From Sipunculus nudus (taxonomy: Eukaryota > Annelida > Sipuncula > Golfingiida > Sipunculidae), in assembly GCA_026874595.1 (NCBI GenBank), contig CM049319.1, forward strand, positions 41,273,973 to 41,337,972: a stretch of 64,000 nucleotides of DNA, read 5' to 3'. The translations under genes were made by a program, and so were the position numbers. The notes below the pieces were generated by a model that did no database searches, was not told the origin of the DNA, and saw nothing but the letters and a program-made list of their open reading frames with translations. Positions 24,215-36,771 of this stretch are shown here, piece after piece (positions within the stretch are counted from its first letter, which is position 1; each line of letters begins with the position of its first letter).

Positions 24215-25340
24215 TGTGAGTACATTGAATTTATTGATTCGAATTTTCTAGCTTTATATACCCCTCTCACATGGTAAATCCGCAAAAGTAAGAAGAGCTT
24301 TCAAGATGCAGGCCAGTCTGTTTTTCAAACCAGTTACCAAACTGTTTTAAATTCTCCTCGGTGCGTGTGTTTTTATAAGTTTTAAAGGGAACCGAGTCAA
24401 ATTGACTTGTGGAAGCGCCGTGTGAATTTTTTTGTTGTGTTCAGTGCCTTGGCAAAATGCATGGCCCTGCAGGTCCAGAAACTACAACACTACTAACTTT
24501 TAAAGTATTGTATATTTTTCCTTCACATTTGACACAAATTGTTTTCAGCTAGATCTAAAACTGGTGACCTTGAGCTTGGTTTGCAAGGTCAAATCTGCGA
24601 ATATATAGAATTTAACCCAATACCTTTTGATAACTGTATAGATTTTTCTTCAGATTTTATACTCGCATTTGATACACGTTCCCACTAAGTTGTCGGATAA
24701 GTTCAAACATTTGTGACCTTGACCCTGGTGGCCTTGTAAAGTGTCAATATATATGCTTCAGAAGAGGGGGGGGGGGGGGGGGGGGGGTGATGACTCACAG
24801 GCCAGGGAAGGTGATCAAAGTTGGGATAACTTAATAAAAAAATATATTATATATGTACATATATATATATATATGTGTGTGTGTGTATATTGACTTTTAT
24901 TAACTGTGTGACAAATTTTAAATATATTACAATAACAGTTAAGGGTTTTAAAGTTTTAAAATATAAGGTATTATTTTTCCAGTATATGTTAATTTTAAAC
25001 CAGGTTTATATATCTAATATTTCATAGAAATGGGACCAAAGTTTACAATTCTAATTAATGATACACTAGTATAGTATTTCATTTTCAATATATAAATATT
25101 ATACATCTGAATATCAGGAGGGATGATTACATTGACCATCCCCTCTTGCTAAAAAGTGGGGGGGATAAGGACCCCCCCCCCTGTATTGACACCCCTCGGA
25201 ATATTTCACAGGAGGTATGCATTAATAGACCTTTTCCTTTTAACTAGCGAAACCGATCGGCGATATATCTAACATCTTTAGTTCGAGGATTGCACACGTA
25301 TACGGCGGTCGATCTTTTCGCCGAGCTACACTGAGCCTCA
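24215..25340. other. Intronic or intergenic AT-rich sequence with a G22 run
   Basis: Contains 'tgaccttgag' / 'gtgaccttgacc' repeat phrases (24.4-24.75 kb), G22 at 24766-24787, a TATATATATGTGTGTG microsatellite near 24857-24887, and a C9 run near 25171. No gene. Confidence 0.5.
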
Positions 25341-25341
25341 C

Positions 25342-25612
25342 CACAGGCGCTTGAATCCCTATTTGTGTTAATATTGGCTTAAATAGTGTTCAGTTTACCT
25401 AAACAACAATCCCCTACCAATTAATGAGCTGTAAACCATGATATATCGCTTGCCGGTACTTGTTTATATAATAGTGTATTTATTAAATAAACAAGTACCG
25501 GCAAGCGATATATCATGGTTTACAGCTCATTAAACGGTAGGGGATTGTTGTTGAGGTAAACTGAACACTATTTAAGCCAATATCAACACAAATAAGGATT
25601 CAAGCGCCTGTG
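25342..25612. mobile_element. 271-bp foldback MITE with target duplication
   Basis: 126-bp arms (25342-25467 and 25487-25612) pair almost completely around a 19-nt AT-rich loop. The outer ends are CACAGGCGC and GCGCCTGTG. GCCTCAC immediately precedes (25335-25341) and follows (25613-25619) the element; counting the shared C gives 8 bp (GCCTCACC). A 7-8-bp duplication fits a hAT-like mover. No ORF. The few arm mismatches suggest a fairly young insertion. Confidence 0.8.
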
Positions 25613-25738
25613 GCCTCACCGAGCTACAGGCAGGTAGCTATACTGACATGGAGCCAAGTGCACGCTCCGTTTAACAAGACCTATCAGACCAGAAGCGCAT
25701 CTGAGGGGCAAGGGTGGTGTTCTGGATTAATAATTGTA

Positions 25739-25742
<4 letters not shown>

Positions 25743-25781
<39 letters not shown>
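25743..25781. repeat. (TA)n microsatellite
   Basis: About 39 bp of TA dinucleotides abutting the hAT fragment that follows. Confidence 0.95.
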
Positions 25782-25784
<3 letters not shown>

Positions 25785-25785
25785 C

Positions 25786-25912
25786 TATTGGTGGGAGTCG
25801 GTTCCTTTTACATAATCGATCATCGATTTGAGTAAACCGATCGATGATCGATTATTAATCGGTTCAGACAAATATAAAGAAATATACAGTTATCTGTGAA
25901 ACTGCAATTTCT
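25786..25912. mobile_element. Left-end fragment of the hAT element seen at 3758-4664
   Basis: TATTGGTGGGAGTCGGTTCC, the ATCGATCATCG/CGATGATCGAT hairpin, TTAATCGGTTCAGACAAATAT and TATCTGTGAAACT are shared with 3758-3890. Similarity stops near 25912 and no right end is found. Confidence 0.7.
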
Positions 25913-28065
25913 TAACCCAGTCCGCATGTCTTAGTAATTCTACCTTAAGAAAAGTTTTTGCCTTTTGTATATTTTTCCATTACTAAGATATGCTATTCAA
26001 AGTTTTATTTTAATTAATTATAATAATCAAGAATTAAACCACAATTGAGGACATCTACTTGCTGGCCCTCATGAATACTCCCGCGTATTATTTTAAATTC
26101 ACCATCAACAAGGACTTTCATTTTATAACAATTATGACGACTGCCGACATACATACTGGTTTCACAGGCCCGCCTGCAAAATTACAGACCCAAATTTTTT
26201 CTTATGTAAAATTTAAAAAAAAAGTAATTGAAAGCTAAATATTTAATTAATTACGTATGATCTATTTGTATAACGTTAACTGCCCAAAGGCTTTGGGGTA
26301 ATTAGTTCTATTTGTTTTTGATGTGAAAGCTAAGTTGTTTGATTTTCAGTGCCAGTTATCAGCTTGATCATAATAAAAAAAATCACAGACTTCCCGACTT
26401 TTTGCAACTGACGGGTCATATTCTGATATATATATACCAGCAGTTGTGTGTAATTAAAGACCATACTAATGTTTGTAATATTACCCATGGACACTGAGGC
26501 TTATTTTTTATTAATTTTTCCAGTCAATTGTCACTTTCTTCATTTAAAAAACTCTTGTAAATAACGTACCAGCAAACTGCACTAGAAAAAAATCAACGAC
26601 AGGAAAGATGCTGAACATATTTTATTTTGCTGTAATTAATGACTGAGCGAGCAATGTTGATCGCTATCTTGTCTACATGCAAACAAGAAACGCCTTACGT
26701 TCAGGAAATATCAGTTTATTTTAAAGGCTATTAATAAAATGAAATAAATTAAAAAGACAGTAAATAGAAACACAACCAAAAAAGACGGTTCTATGTGTGT
26801 TCTGATCAGCTGTGGCTGGTAAAGGATTCGGCAGAAATCGGCCTGCTCCCAAAACCCTATCATGATTGCCACAGAACTGATGAAATCACGCAATTCTTGC
26901 AATACCAAACATCTGATTTCTGGACATCGTGCGTTAGACATCGTCAGTTGTAGGTTTCATCAATTAGGCCGGCGTCATTTGCTTTATATACTCACGGTGG
27001 AAAATGAGAACCACCGTAGGCAGGCGAAACGATGTAAGTCATTTTCCCGCAAAAAATAGTCATGAACTAAGTCACATGGGGTAGAAGTTTTACTACGAAC
27101 CTGTTATTGGCTCTCTGTCTATGACAGGTGACCGCTCGGCCAATTGCAAGAACGTTTGCGTTGACGAAGCAGATATTTATTCAAATCAAACCGTCACAGG
27201 GTTTAGATGCCAAAATCGGTCAGTTGACTTATTATCAACTATATAAATAATTTCTGGTTAAGTCGGAAACTAGTATAAATAAAACAGACTTGGTTAATAT
27301 TTTTCTAAAATAAAAGATTCGCAAATATATTGCTAATATTATTGATTTAATTTAAAGTGACAGGACGCAGAGCCACACCTATGAGACCAAAATAAATATT
27401 GATACAGCAAATATACTGGTAACACATATTAGAAAATAAAAAACAAAAACTGTCAATTAATTATTTAATATTTTACCTCGAACTTTCCAGCTTTCCTTTG
27501 ATAAATCGTTCAACTTGTTGGACCTACATGCAGGCCAGTAGAATACCTGTTAAAGGTCAAAATAATTGCAACAGAATTTCTGTTTGCACAATGGATTTTC
27601 GTAAGGTATGTAGTTTGGCGAAAAAAAAAGATAACAAAAACAACCGATGGGAAATATGAATAGTTTACGTTTTTTTTGTACCCGGAATCGCTATTAAAAA
27701 AAAAATTGTTTTTTGACATAAATGACATCATTTCAGTCACACCAGTTCAAACTTTAGTATTTCAAGTAAGCAAAACTAATGGTTTGATGACATAAGATAA
27801 TAAAAAGTGTCAAATTAAATGTATTTTGGATAAAAATATGATTATAGCTTTTTTTGCTTTAGAAAAATTAGCACACGTATGGTGTCTTTTTACAGACTTA
27901 TTTCTCATCTCTTAACCATAAAATTGCAGAACAAACTACTCTGACTGCCGGCGGCCGTCAAAATATCGTCAAGTATCGGGTTTTAACCTAAAGCCCACAT
28001 CCCTGGCTGTCCGGTTCTATAACCATAAGAATGGCACAAACCGCCGTTTCAGAGCGGTAGCTAGT
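25913..28065. other. AT-rich, no supportable gene
   Basis: Only short ORFs without domains. No repeat clear enough to name. Confidence 0.5.
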
Positions 28066-28205
28066 CGTAACCAGACATGGGGTATTCGTATCCAGTATTC
28101 GTATTCAGTATTCGTTTTCGAATACATTTGTAAAAGTACGAAAGTATTTGTATTCGTATTCAAATACATGCAGAAGTATTCACATTCATGAATACTTTTC
28201 ATGAA
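28066..28205. repeat. TATTCGTATTC-rich low-complexity tract
   Basis: Repeats of GTATTCGTATTCA and ATGAATACTT, including a palindromic CATTCATGAATACTTTTCATGAATACATG. This kind of tract is common inside decayed hAT elements. Confidence 0.5.
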
Positions 28206-28689
28206 TACATGCAGTATACATTAATGTTGTTTACCTTTTGTCCTTTATCCATTTGGGAAAATGTGCCATTATTTCAATAGTGATTGATTTGGACCAACTC
28301 AATACATGCACACTAACCATCTTATTTACACATTTTGATATTTTTACTTTATTCATATTAAATAAATATTAATGTGTTTATTCTGTCATTTATATGTACA
28401 TCTCCATCAGTCATTCTACGTTTATCCTACACCAATGATCTTTATACACACTAGACAACAGGTATCTACATGGGGCGAGCAACGCTGTCCATATTCTTTG
28501 CTATGTATCCATTATGTCTGATAATGCCACAATGGTCTTCCTGTGTAGAGGCTGGAGGTAGCTAGGCCAGCATGCTACTAGCCCAGGTCCACTCAAGTTC
28601 AAAGGGTTGAAAGCCTAGTAATTACCCCTGCCTGGTCTGGGTAACAGCCCTGACAGGGATGACAGCTTTGTCCATGCAGTTGACCCAAG

Positions 28690-28824
28690 CCTGGTGTCCA
28701 ATACAAGTACCAGTACCAAATTTGTACCTGGGGTACCTTATACCTTTTTGGTTCCAGGTACAGGTACAAGGTACTTCTTACTCATGACAGCCAGGTACAG
28801 GTACAAGTACCTGGCCCCAACCCT
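28690..28824. repeat. GTACCAGGTACAGGTACAAG-type tract ending in GGCCCCAACCCTG
   Basis: Dense GTACC/GGTAC repeats. The end, read on the minus strand, is CAGGGTTGGGGCCAGGTAC, which looks like a hAT-style terminus. No partner end with a target duplication was found. Confidence 0.4.
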
Positions 28825-29135
28825 GAAAGGAACATTCATTTGTATATTACGTGTAACAAACTACCATATATGTTATAATTCACTCCGAGCATTACATTTA
28901 AAAGATAATATTTTGCAAGTTATAAACGCAAATTGCACCATTGATTTTAACATGTTGAAAACGATTGAAACTTTATATACTTATTTAGAAGATATATAAA
29001 TATTAAATATTGAACCTCTCTACAGTTTGATTATATAACGCAAAGACATTAGGGAACATTTTTTTTCAGGAACAGGAAATCCTCATTTTTTGTGAAAATT
29101 GCCTCAAAACGTCCTCTATACATTGCATATTCAAA

Positions 29136-30790
29136 AACAAGGCCTACAGGCCTAATGCGAACGTGTGCATTGGGAAATACACCAGGTATAATGCTTCAAT
29201 GCTGGACCATTACTTTTCATGTATATGAACAATGCAAGTACTAAACATTTTGAATAAGAAACAATTACACAAACATCACTGTTGAAATTCTGGCATGGGT
29301 GCACACAACACTAAAAAGATTGTAGCTGGCACCACCAGTCTTGTATATAACGAAGCTATAAGAGATATACATATGCCCTATTTCAGACTGATATATCAAA
29401 CCTTTCCTGAGAAAAACGCAGGGACACACCCTGTGCAAAAGTCATTGTAGGTGGTGACACCTGTCTTGTGAGCGAGAGGGCAATCAAAGATACATGGACA
29501 GGTCAAATTATTAGGCCAATACATCAAACTTACCTTGAGTCTGATGCGTGGGGCTGACCAGGCTTAGGTGAGAAAGGCTGTTGCCCCGAGTGAACTATGA
29601 CAAATTGCTTGCGCAGGCTACTGCACTGAGTGAACTCATGACCTGCACCTGGCTAGACTGAGGGAACTTTTGACCTGTACCTGGCTGCACTGAGTGAACC
29701 CTTGACCTGTTGCATAATCTGACACAGTTGGCAGTCTGCCAAAGCTATAAATAGAATGCAGCTACTGCACTGAGTAAACTCCTGACCCATACCTGGCTGC
29801 ACTGAGTGAACACTTGACCTTTTGCCTAATCTGATACAGTTGGCAGTCTGCCAAAGCTATGAATAGATCCAGACTGACCTCTAGCCTGTTGCCAAATCTG
29901 AAATAGTAGCCACACCATTGCATAAGCTCATGCAGGGGCCCTGCCCTGAGGGGCTTGACACCCATGAAGTGATCACATGGTGCCCATGAGGTGTTCACAT
30001 GTCACCCATGAGGTGATCACATGCCTTGTGCTTGGCTGCACTGATTGAACTCTTGACCTATATCTGGCTGCACTGAATGAACTTTTGATCTGTTGCCAAA
30101 TCTGAAACAGCTGGCAGTTTCTAAAAGATACGAATTCAATCTTGGCCTGTTGGTATATCTGTTTACACATACTGAAAGACTTTGGCTATATTATTTTTTC
30201 AAGCCGAAATAAACATGAACTTTTTATCAAAATATCTAGAATAATAAGATGACAAATGACCCCCGTACAAAAAAAGGTCAATGCAGGTGGTGCCACCAAT
30301 ACCTGAATTTCATATATGACTCATATGACCAACACTGGCAAAAAATTTGGCGATGATAGCTTCAGCCGTTTCTGAGACTGTCATTTAGTATGCTTTTTTG
30401 GACAGATGACTAAGTTCAACTTCCTGTAACTTGGCCAAAATTCACCAAACTTGAACCATTGGAACAAAATTGAGGGAGATGGTATAAAAGATTATTTGAG
30501 TAAAATATTGAACAATTTTGCTTGAGTGTGTTGGAGGAGATTTTTTTAAAGGTTTTTTTTTTTAGCTTTTTCTTTATAAAATTTAAGAAAATGCAGAGTT
30601 TTTGAGATAGCTAATTTTTTGCATTAAATTTCATGATGCTAGCTCCAATCATTTTCCAAATAGTATGGGTTAACGTACAGAAGACACACGCCGCGACACC
30701 ATCGCATTAGCTAACAGGTTCCCTAAAAAGTATTACAGATGCATATTGAATGCAAAATTGTAATACAGATACATCTCACCGATGGCAAAA
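29136..30790 (+). repeat. Family B interspersed repeat, copy 1
   Basis: Starts AAGGCCTACAGGCCTAATGCGAAC and ends with CACCATCGCATTAGCTAACAGGTT plus AGATGCATATTGAATGCAAAA. 29.14-30.24 kb matches 45.03-46.02 kb almost line for line. Inside are CTGCACTGAGTGAACTCTTGACC repeats (about 29.6-30.1 kb) and three CCATGARGTGATCACATG units (29.96-30.02 kb). Relative to copy 2 it lacks about 0.8 kb at 30.24 kb. No coding capacity. Confidence 0.75.
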
Positions 30791-32097
30791 TCTTGAATTA
30801 ATTTGACTATGGATACCAATTATTTATAATCCATGTACAGCCGTCTTTATATACCCACAGAGAGCTGAAAACCTGTGATTGTAAACATTGCCTGGCATGA
30901 GGAATATCTAAAAATCATAAATCTACATTTTTTAAAAGCTTTTAAAAAGCATTCTTGTCAATATTAACCATAGATAACCTAAAATCTAAATGTCTAGAGG
31001 CATGATGTAATAAATGCTGATAAACTGGTGCCAGTCTAGATGTATCTGCTTCACACAGCTATAATATATGGTAAAATGACTCAATTCAATCTCTATAATT
31101 TAGCCAAAATTAATTCTTTGGAACCATAAAAGACAATTATTATAAAAATTATTCAGGGGATTATTCTTGTAAAATATTAAACAAATTGGCCTCAGTAGCG
31201 GCAGTCAAAAAACGTTTTACAGGTTTATAACTCCTATGGGAAAATACAGCAAAATGGCTTAATTTAGCTTCCCATAACTCAGCCAAAAGTCACTGAACCA
31301 AAACCATTTGAACAAATTTGAATTATCAACATCTAAGGATAATTAATGTGTGAGATTGAAGAATTTGCCCTAGTGGTTTTTTAGGAGAAGATCTTTGTAG
31401 CCACTGTGCTAAAATGGGCTGTTACAGCATATGACTTAATTCAGCTTCCCATAACTCAGCCAAAAGTCACTGAACTGAGACAATTTGAAAAAAATTCAGA
31501 AAGCACTACCCTAGGGTCATTTCTGTGCCATATTAAACTAATTGGCCATATGGTTTCAGAGAAGAAGTTTTTTGTAGCCGTCAGTATGATACGGGCACTG
31601 ATGACCCCCGTACAAAAAAAGGCCGATGCAGGTGGCGCCACCAATACCTAAATTTCAGATATGTCTCATGTGAACAACATTGGCATAAAATTTGGTGATG
31701 ATAGCTCCAGCCGTTTCTGAGATTGTAATTTAAATATGCTTTTTTGGGCAGATGACTAAGTTCAATTTTCTTGTAACTCGGCCAAAAATCACTGTACTTA
31801 TACCATTCGTACAAATTTGAGAAAGATTGTTCCAGGAATCATTTCTGTGAAATATTGGACAGTTTCGGAGAAGAAGATTTTTAAAGCTTTTTTAGCTTTT
31901 CCCCTATAAAAATCTAAGAAAATGCAGTTAGCCAAAAAATAAGCAAAATCCGGTATAGTTTTTTAGATGACTATTTTTTTGCAGAAAATTTCGTGATGCT
32001 ACCTCTTGCCATTTTCAAGATAGTATGGGTTAACGTACGGACGACGGACGACAGACGACGGACGCCGCCACACCATCGCATAAGCTCACAGGTTCGC
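30791..32097 (+). repeat. Further family B modules
   Basis: 31.6-32.1 kb contains GATGACCCCCGTACAAAAAA, GGTGGCGCCACC (about 31630), 'gataactaagttcaa'-like phrases and the family end CACACCATCGCATAAGCTCACAGGTTCGC. 31.09-31.56 kb repeats 'cataactcagccaaaagtcactgaac' phrases twice, about 180 bp apart. Confidence 0.65.
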
Positions 32098-32631
32098 TTC
32101 AAATTTCAATATGGGAGGGGAATACCCCCACCCATACCCTCCCCATGTACCTGTAACTAACATTTATGAAACCACGTTCATCGAAGATTTCGGCAAGCAT
32201 ATTCGTTAGTTCCGTATGTCCATTTGTCTGTCTGTCTGTTTGTTTGATTGTTTGTCCCCACTCTCCTGGCCACAATTTTGCAGCAATCAACATGAAATTT
32301 ACAGGGTTTATTGACAACCGAAAGCTTCTTGGTGACTGTCAAGGTCATGAAAAGTATGCAATACCTTAGCTTGTTTAATTCGTCATTCCATGGCCTGACT
32401 CAAATCTGCCGTTACCATGGTTACGCATTTTTGGGTTAAAACATGAAAATTTGAAAATATCCATGCTACATTTTCTATCTTTGTCAATTCGTAAGCTAAA
32501 AAGGCTGGTTTCCGTCATTGGGTAGCTTATAACTTCCTTGACATGATTAAACAAAGTCTCGCCAAATCTCGCACTATATCTCGTTAAACGCGAAAAAAAA
32601 AACATTTCACTGAAATACTTATAACTCTGAC

Positions 32632-33130
32632 TTAATGGCCAAACCGTGGAAAGAATGACAGAATACAAATATCTGGGTACAATAATAGACGACAAATTTA
32701 CTTTTGAAGCTAATATGCAAAACATCTAAAAAAAGGAAAATATGAGATTTTTTTTATGTTTTTCCTGAGATAAATTAAACCGGATGCACGTTGATAAGAA
32801 AATTATTGAACTTTTTTATGTCTGTGATTCAGTCAGTGCTAACATTCTGCATTATACAAGCTGATTCGGAAATTGCAATACAGCATCCTAAAACAAACTT
32901 GGAAAAATTGTTCGTGCAGGGATAAAGTTGGGTCTCAAGAATGTAAAGCTGCTGAATGAACTCTATTGCTGCTGTGTCACACGAAAGGCACAGTCTATCA
33001 GGGCTGGTTCTACACATGAACTGTCTTGTCTACCCTGAGGTCGGGGAAAAGACTAAGGACTGAACATTGCCGCACAGCAAGATGAAGGAAAAGTTTCATA
33101 CCAACTAGTATTAGATTTATAAATGGTACA
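32632..33130 (+). pseudogene. Non-LTR retrotransposon (CR1/L2/Jockey-like) RT 3' fragment
   Basis: TEYKYLGTIIDDKFTFEANMQ appears as two adjoining pieces, TEYKYLGTIIDD and KFTFEANMQ, around 32655-32715. The KYLG and DDK-type motif marks the thumb just after the RT palm in LINE reverse transcriptases. Then in other frames come SVLTFCI (about 32830) and HCRTAR.KSFIPTSIRFING (about 33065-33125), the usual C-terminal end of CR1/L2-like ORF2. Several stops and frameshifts separate them. The endonuclease and catalytic RT core are absent, so this is a 5'-truncated, dead insertion. Sequence to about 33370, ending GATGAATAAAAGCTTATCC, could be its 3' UTR. Confidence 0.7.
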
Positions 33131-33419
33131 GAAAGCACTTTGATATAAAAATTGTGTATATTTTATCTAGTATAGATGAGCTCACTCTTTCATATGTATT
33201 ATACCTGTGAAGTGCTATAATGCCTGTGATATACTTAATATAATGCCAGTGATGTGCTATAATGTCTATACTATTCATGTACAATACCTGTTGGTGTCTA
33301 TACATATGCTGTAAATGCTTGCGAACATGAATTTCATGCCTTGCATGATGAATAAAAGCTTATCCTAACAGACTATGGCTTATTTTCTTCTACTTTGGCG
33401 TTCCTCAATCATCTGAATA

Positions 33420-34470
33420 ACTTTACGTCATTTCCGGCAAGCGCGTGACCTCTGGTCATCTGGTTTGTGTGTTTGTTGCTTGTCGGAAATCTTCGATTTC
33501 TGCAAGCAGGTTGGTCAGTCGCATATGTCTGTTTGTGTGTTTATTTGTCACGACTCGACAAGCCACAATTTTGCTGCAATTGCTTTCAAACTTGTTCAGC
33601 TGGTAGACAATTAGAAGTCAAGTAACCCTATTTTTTGTCAATATAGGTCAGAGGTCATGGTCAAAGTCATCAAAACTTCTCAAAATTTTTTTTTTTTTAT
33701 ATCTTTGTTACTTTTAGTCGGATCTACTTCATCAATAGCCCATTTTCTTTGTCAGTCCAAGGCCTTTCTTGTAGTGTGACTGCCTCAAATTTGCCGTTGT
33801 CTATGGTTACGCATTTTCGGGAAAAGTCATGATATTCAAATATAAAAGGAATAATTTTGCTAAACTTGTCAGTTAAAACTTTTTTTTTAATTTTTTTTTG
33901 TATTAGGTAGCATGTAATAAGTAGTTTATGATGTTAGTAAAAGTCTCGTAATATCTCGCACAATATCTCGTCAAATGAGATCTTGCGATATACCATTTAG
34001 TGATACCGAACAGGCTGCAGTTTTGTAGGATTCCTTATGAAACTGGTACATCTTATGTCTTACAGTAATATCCATAAACTGATTTTACATTTTCCGGTTT
34101 TGGCCACTAGAGGGCGCTACAGTGGAGCCAAACCAACATATTTTTTTTTTTGTCTTATCTCCAAAACTCTAAACCTCAATTACATAAACTATAGCTTATT
34201 CTCTTTCTCTGAGTCTTCTCTGTTACCTGGTTGAGTCATCTGGTCTCAATCTTGTGTCACTTTGTCAGGATGTCTCTCCGTTTCTCAGTTGTTCACAACT
34301 TCGCCTGCTTACTGGTACTTGCGTCTCACGTATAGCATTCTACAGGCCACAGTTTTGCAGGAATCCTTTTGAAACTGGTACATGTTATGTCTTACACTAA
34401 TATTTCGAATATATCTCATTTTTGGGACATGGTCGATAGGGGGCACTGCACTAGAACCTCCACAATATAT
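33420..34470 (+). repeat. ~330-bp units with CTCF-like motifs
   Basis: Same family as 19.5-23.5 kb: CCGGCAAGCGCGTGACCTCTGG at about 33434, then units with motifs at 34101-34119 (TGGCCACTAGAGGGCGCTA) and 34430-34448 (TGGTCGATAGGGGGCACTG), 329 bp apart. Confidence 0.75.
34101..34119 (+). promoter_or_regulatory. Best CTCF-like motif in the window
   Basis: TGGCCACTAGAGGGCGCTA matches 17 of 19 positions of the recalled CTCF consensus, differing at two central positions where CTCF sites are known to vary (C/T and G/A). Confidence 0.5.
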
Positions 34471-35004
34471 TTTTGTGCATCATTTGCATGATTTCTGGAA
34501 GCTGTTATATTTTTTAAAAATAAATCAATGGTCAATGTTACTTATAACTAGAACGTTTTTTCTTCTTATTTGTGTAAACGGCATCATAAACTGTACCTCT
34601 GTATTCTCGTACCAGCATGGCCATTTTCTTAGGTATGACTCTCCAAAATAGTCATTTTTCTATGTATCCGTCTCCATTCATACAGTTAATTAAAAACTAC
34701 ATAGACTTTTTGTGTAGCAAAAAAAACCAAAAAACAAAAAAAAACAAAAAACAAAACAAAAGTAACACATTCAAGCCAGACCGCCCATCAGTTTCTATGC
34801 GAAGCACAGCATAGTGAATAACAACGATTTCCAAGTAATATTACATTTTATTGTATAGAATATCACAGTGGTGGCAGGTTACATAAATTGATACATAAAT
34901 CTGAAATTTTCTTATCCGATTGGCATTTCGCGTGTTTCCAAGTAGCCAACGTTGGTCAGCCAATATTTTTTAACAAGTCGTTTCTTACCTATGAGACAGA
35001 CCAT
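34471..35004. other. AT-rich, no gene
   Basis: Includes an A-rich CAAAAAACAAAAAAAAACA tract near 34720-34760. Nothing else supportable. Confidence 0.5.
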
Positions 35005-35110
35005 GTTTATCCCACAGCCTACCACCTCCTCTCCCCAAGTCACATAACTAGCCATGTTCAGAATGAATGATGGTGCGTCGCTGGTTCTTCCTGGAGAGAT
35101 CGACCGTGAT

Positions 35111-36680
35111 TATCACACAGCCAGCCACCTCCTGTCCCCAAGTGTCGTATCCATGCATGCGGGTTCCAAATGAGACCGGGAGAATTCAGAAACCAGGAAA
35201 TATAGCTCTACGGGAATGTGATATTTCTTTTAAGACTCTATGTGAATTTCCTCAGGATTCTAATGTGCTCATTCCTGTCTTAGTAAAATGATGATAGATG
35301 ATTGATAGATGTTCTGAATACATGTTATCTGTAATTACTATGAAATTTAACCACAAAATCTTAGGTAACATTGGTGTAAAAAATAAGGTGGGACGGCTTT
35401 GTGCACATAAGGGCGACCATTTCGTCACCATTCCTACACTTTGAACTTCACAATATTGCGTTAGATTTCCTCATACTCAACAATACAGTTCTTGGCTCTA
35501 AATTCTTTTGTACATAGATGCAATTCACTCCCATAATGAAGTTATGCTGATCAGATTCCTGTATTCAATACCATTTACAGTTAAGATATAATATAAACCT
35601 AATATTATTTCTATTTTTCTATGTATCATAAATAAAGAATGAACCAAAACATTGCAGTTATAAACATATATGAATGTATAATTGAGATTATAATTATTGA
35701 TATCACTGTCTGACAGTTTCTAGCCCGCATAAATATGTAAAATATTCAATTTATAAACAAACATTAAATGTTTCTCTTTCGGAAAATCTTGTTCGGGAAA
35801 GACAAGAAGTCATTAAGAAAGTCATTATAAATAAACTGTTCAAAATGTCATTATTGTCATTGTTAATGTATCAACAGACCCAATATAATAATATATCACA
35901 CAGCCAGCCACCTCCTGTCCCCAAGTGTCGTATCCATGCATGCGGGTTCCAAATGAGACCGGGAGAATTCAGAAACCAGGAAATATAGCTCTACGGGAAT
36001 GTGATTTTTCTTTTAAGACTCTATGTGAATTTCCTCAGGATTCTGTATAATGTGCTCATTCCTGTCTTAGTAAAATGATGATAGATGATTGATAGATGTT
36101 TTGAATACATGTTATCTGTAATTACTATGAAATTTAACCACAAAATCTTAGGTAACATTGGTGTAAAAAATAAGGTGGGACGGCTTTGTGCACATAAGGG
36201 CGACCATTTCGTCACCATTCCTACACTTTGAACTTCACAATATTGCGTTAGATTTCCTCATACTCAACAATACAGTTCTTGGCTCTAAATTCTTTTGTAC
36301 ATAGATGCAATTCACTCCCATAATGAAGTTATGCTGATCAGATTCCTGTATTCAATACCATTTACAGTTAAGATATAATATAAACCTAATATTATTTCTA
36401 TTTTTCTATGTATCATAAATAAAGAATGAACCAAAACATTGCAGTTATAAACATATATGAATGTATAATTGAGATTATAATTATTGATATCACTGTCTGA
36501 CAGTTTCTAGCCCGCATAAATATGTAAAATATTCAATTTATAAACAAACATTAAATGTTTCTCTTTCGGAAAATCTTGTTCGGGAAAGACAAGAAGTCAT
36601 TAAGAAAGTCATTATAAATAAACTGTTCAAAATGTCATTATTGTCATTGTTAATGTATCAACAGACCCAATATAATAATA
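35111..36680. repeat. 783/787-bp near-identical tandem duplication
   Basis: Copy 1 is 35111-35893 and copy 2 is 35894-36680. By eye they differ by a 4-bp insertion (GTAT in GATTCTGTATAATG) and a couple of substitutions. A diverged partial unit precedes at about 35005-35110 (CCACAGCCTACCACCTCC against CACACAGCCAGCCACCTCC). It lies immediately past the endonuclease end of the Helentron (minus strand), so it may be that element's 3' non-coding tail. Confidence 0.9.
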
Positions 36681-36771
36681 TATCATTTAAATGGTAACAA
36701 AAATGTCACTAATAATAATTAGTATAATAATGTTATAAAATGGCAGTATGAACAGAAAAAAACATAATTCA

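Noticed and set aside
28071-28824. One hAT element spanning the TATTCG and GTACC tracts
   Set aside because: The two putative ends are not inverted copies of each other and flanks (GTCGTAAC / AAAGGAAC) do not match.
29560-30150. CRISPR-like direct repeats
   Set aside because: Repeats are adjacent or overlapping minisatellites without constant-length unique spacers, in eukaryotic repeat DNA.
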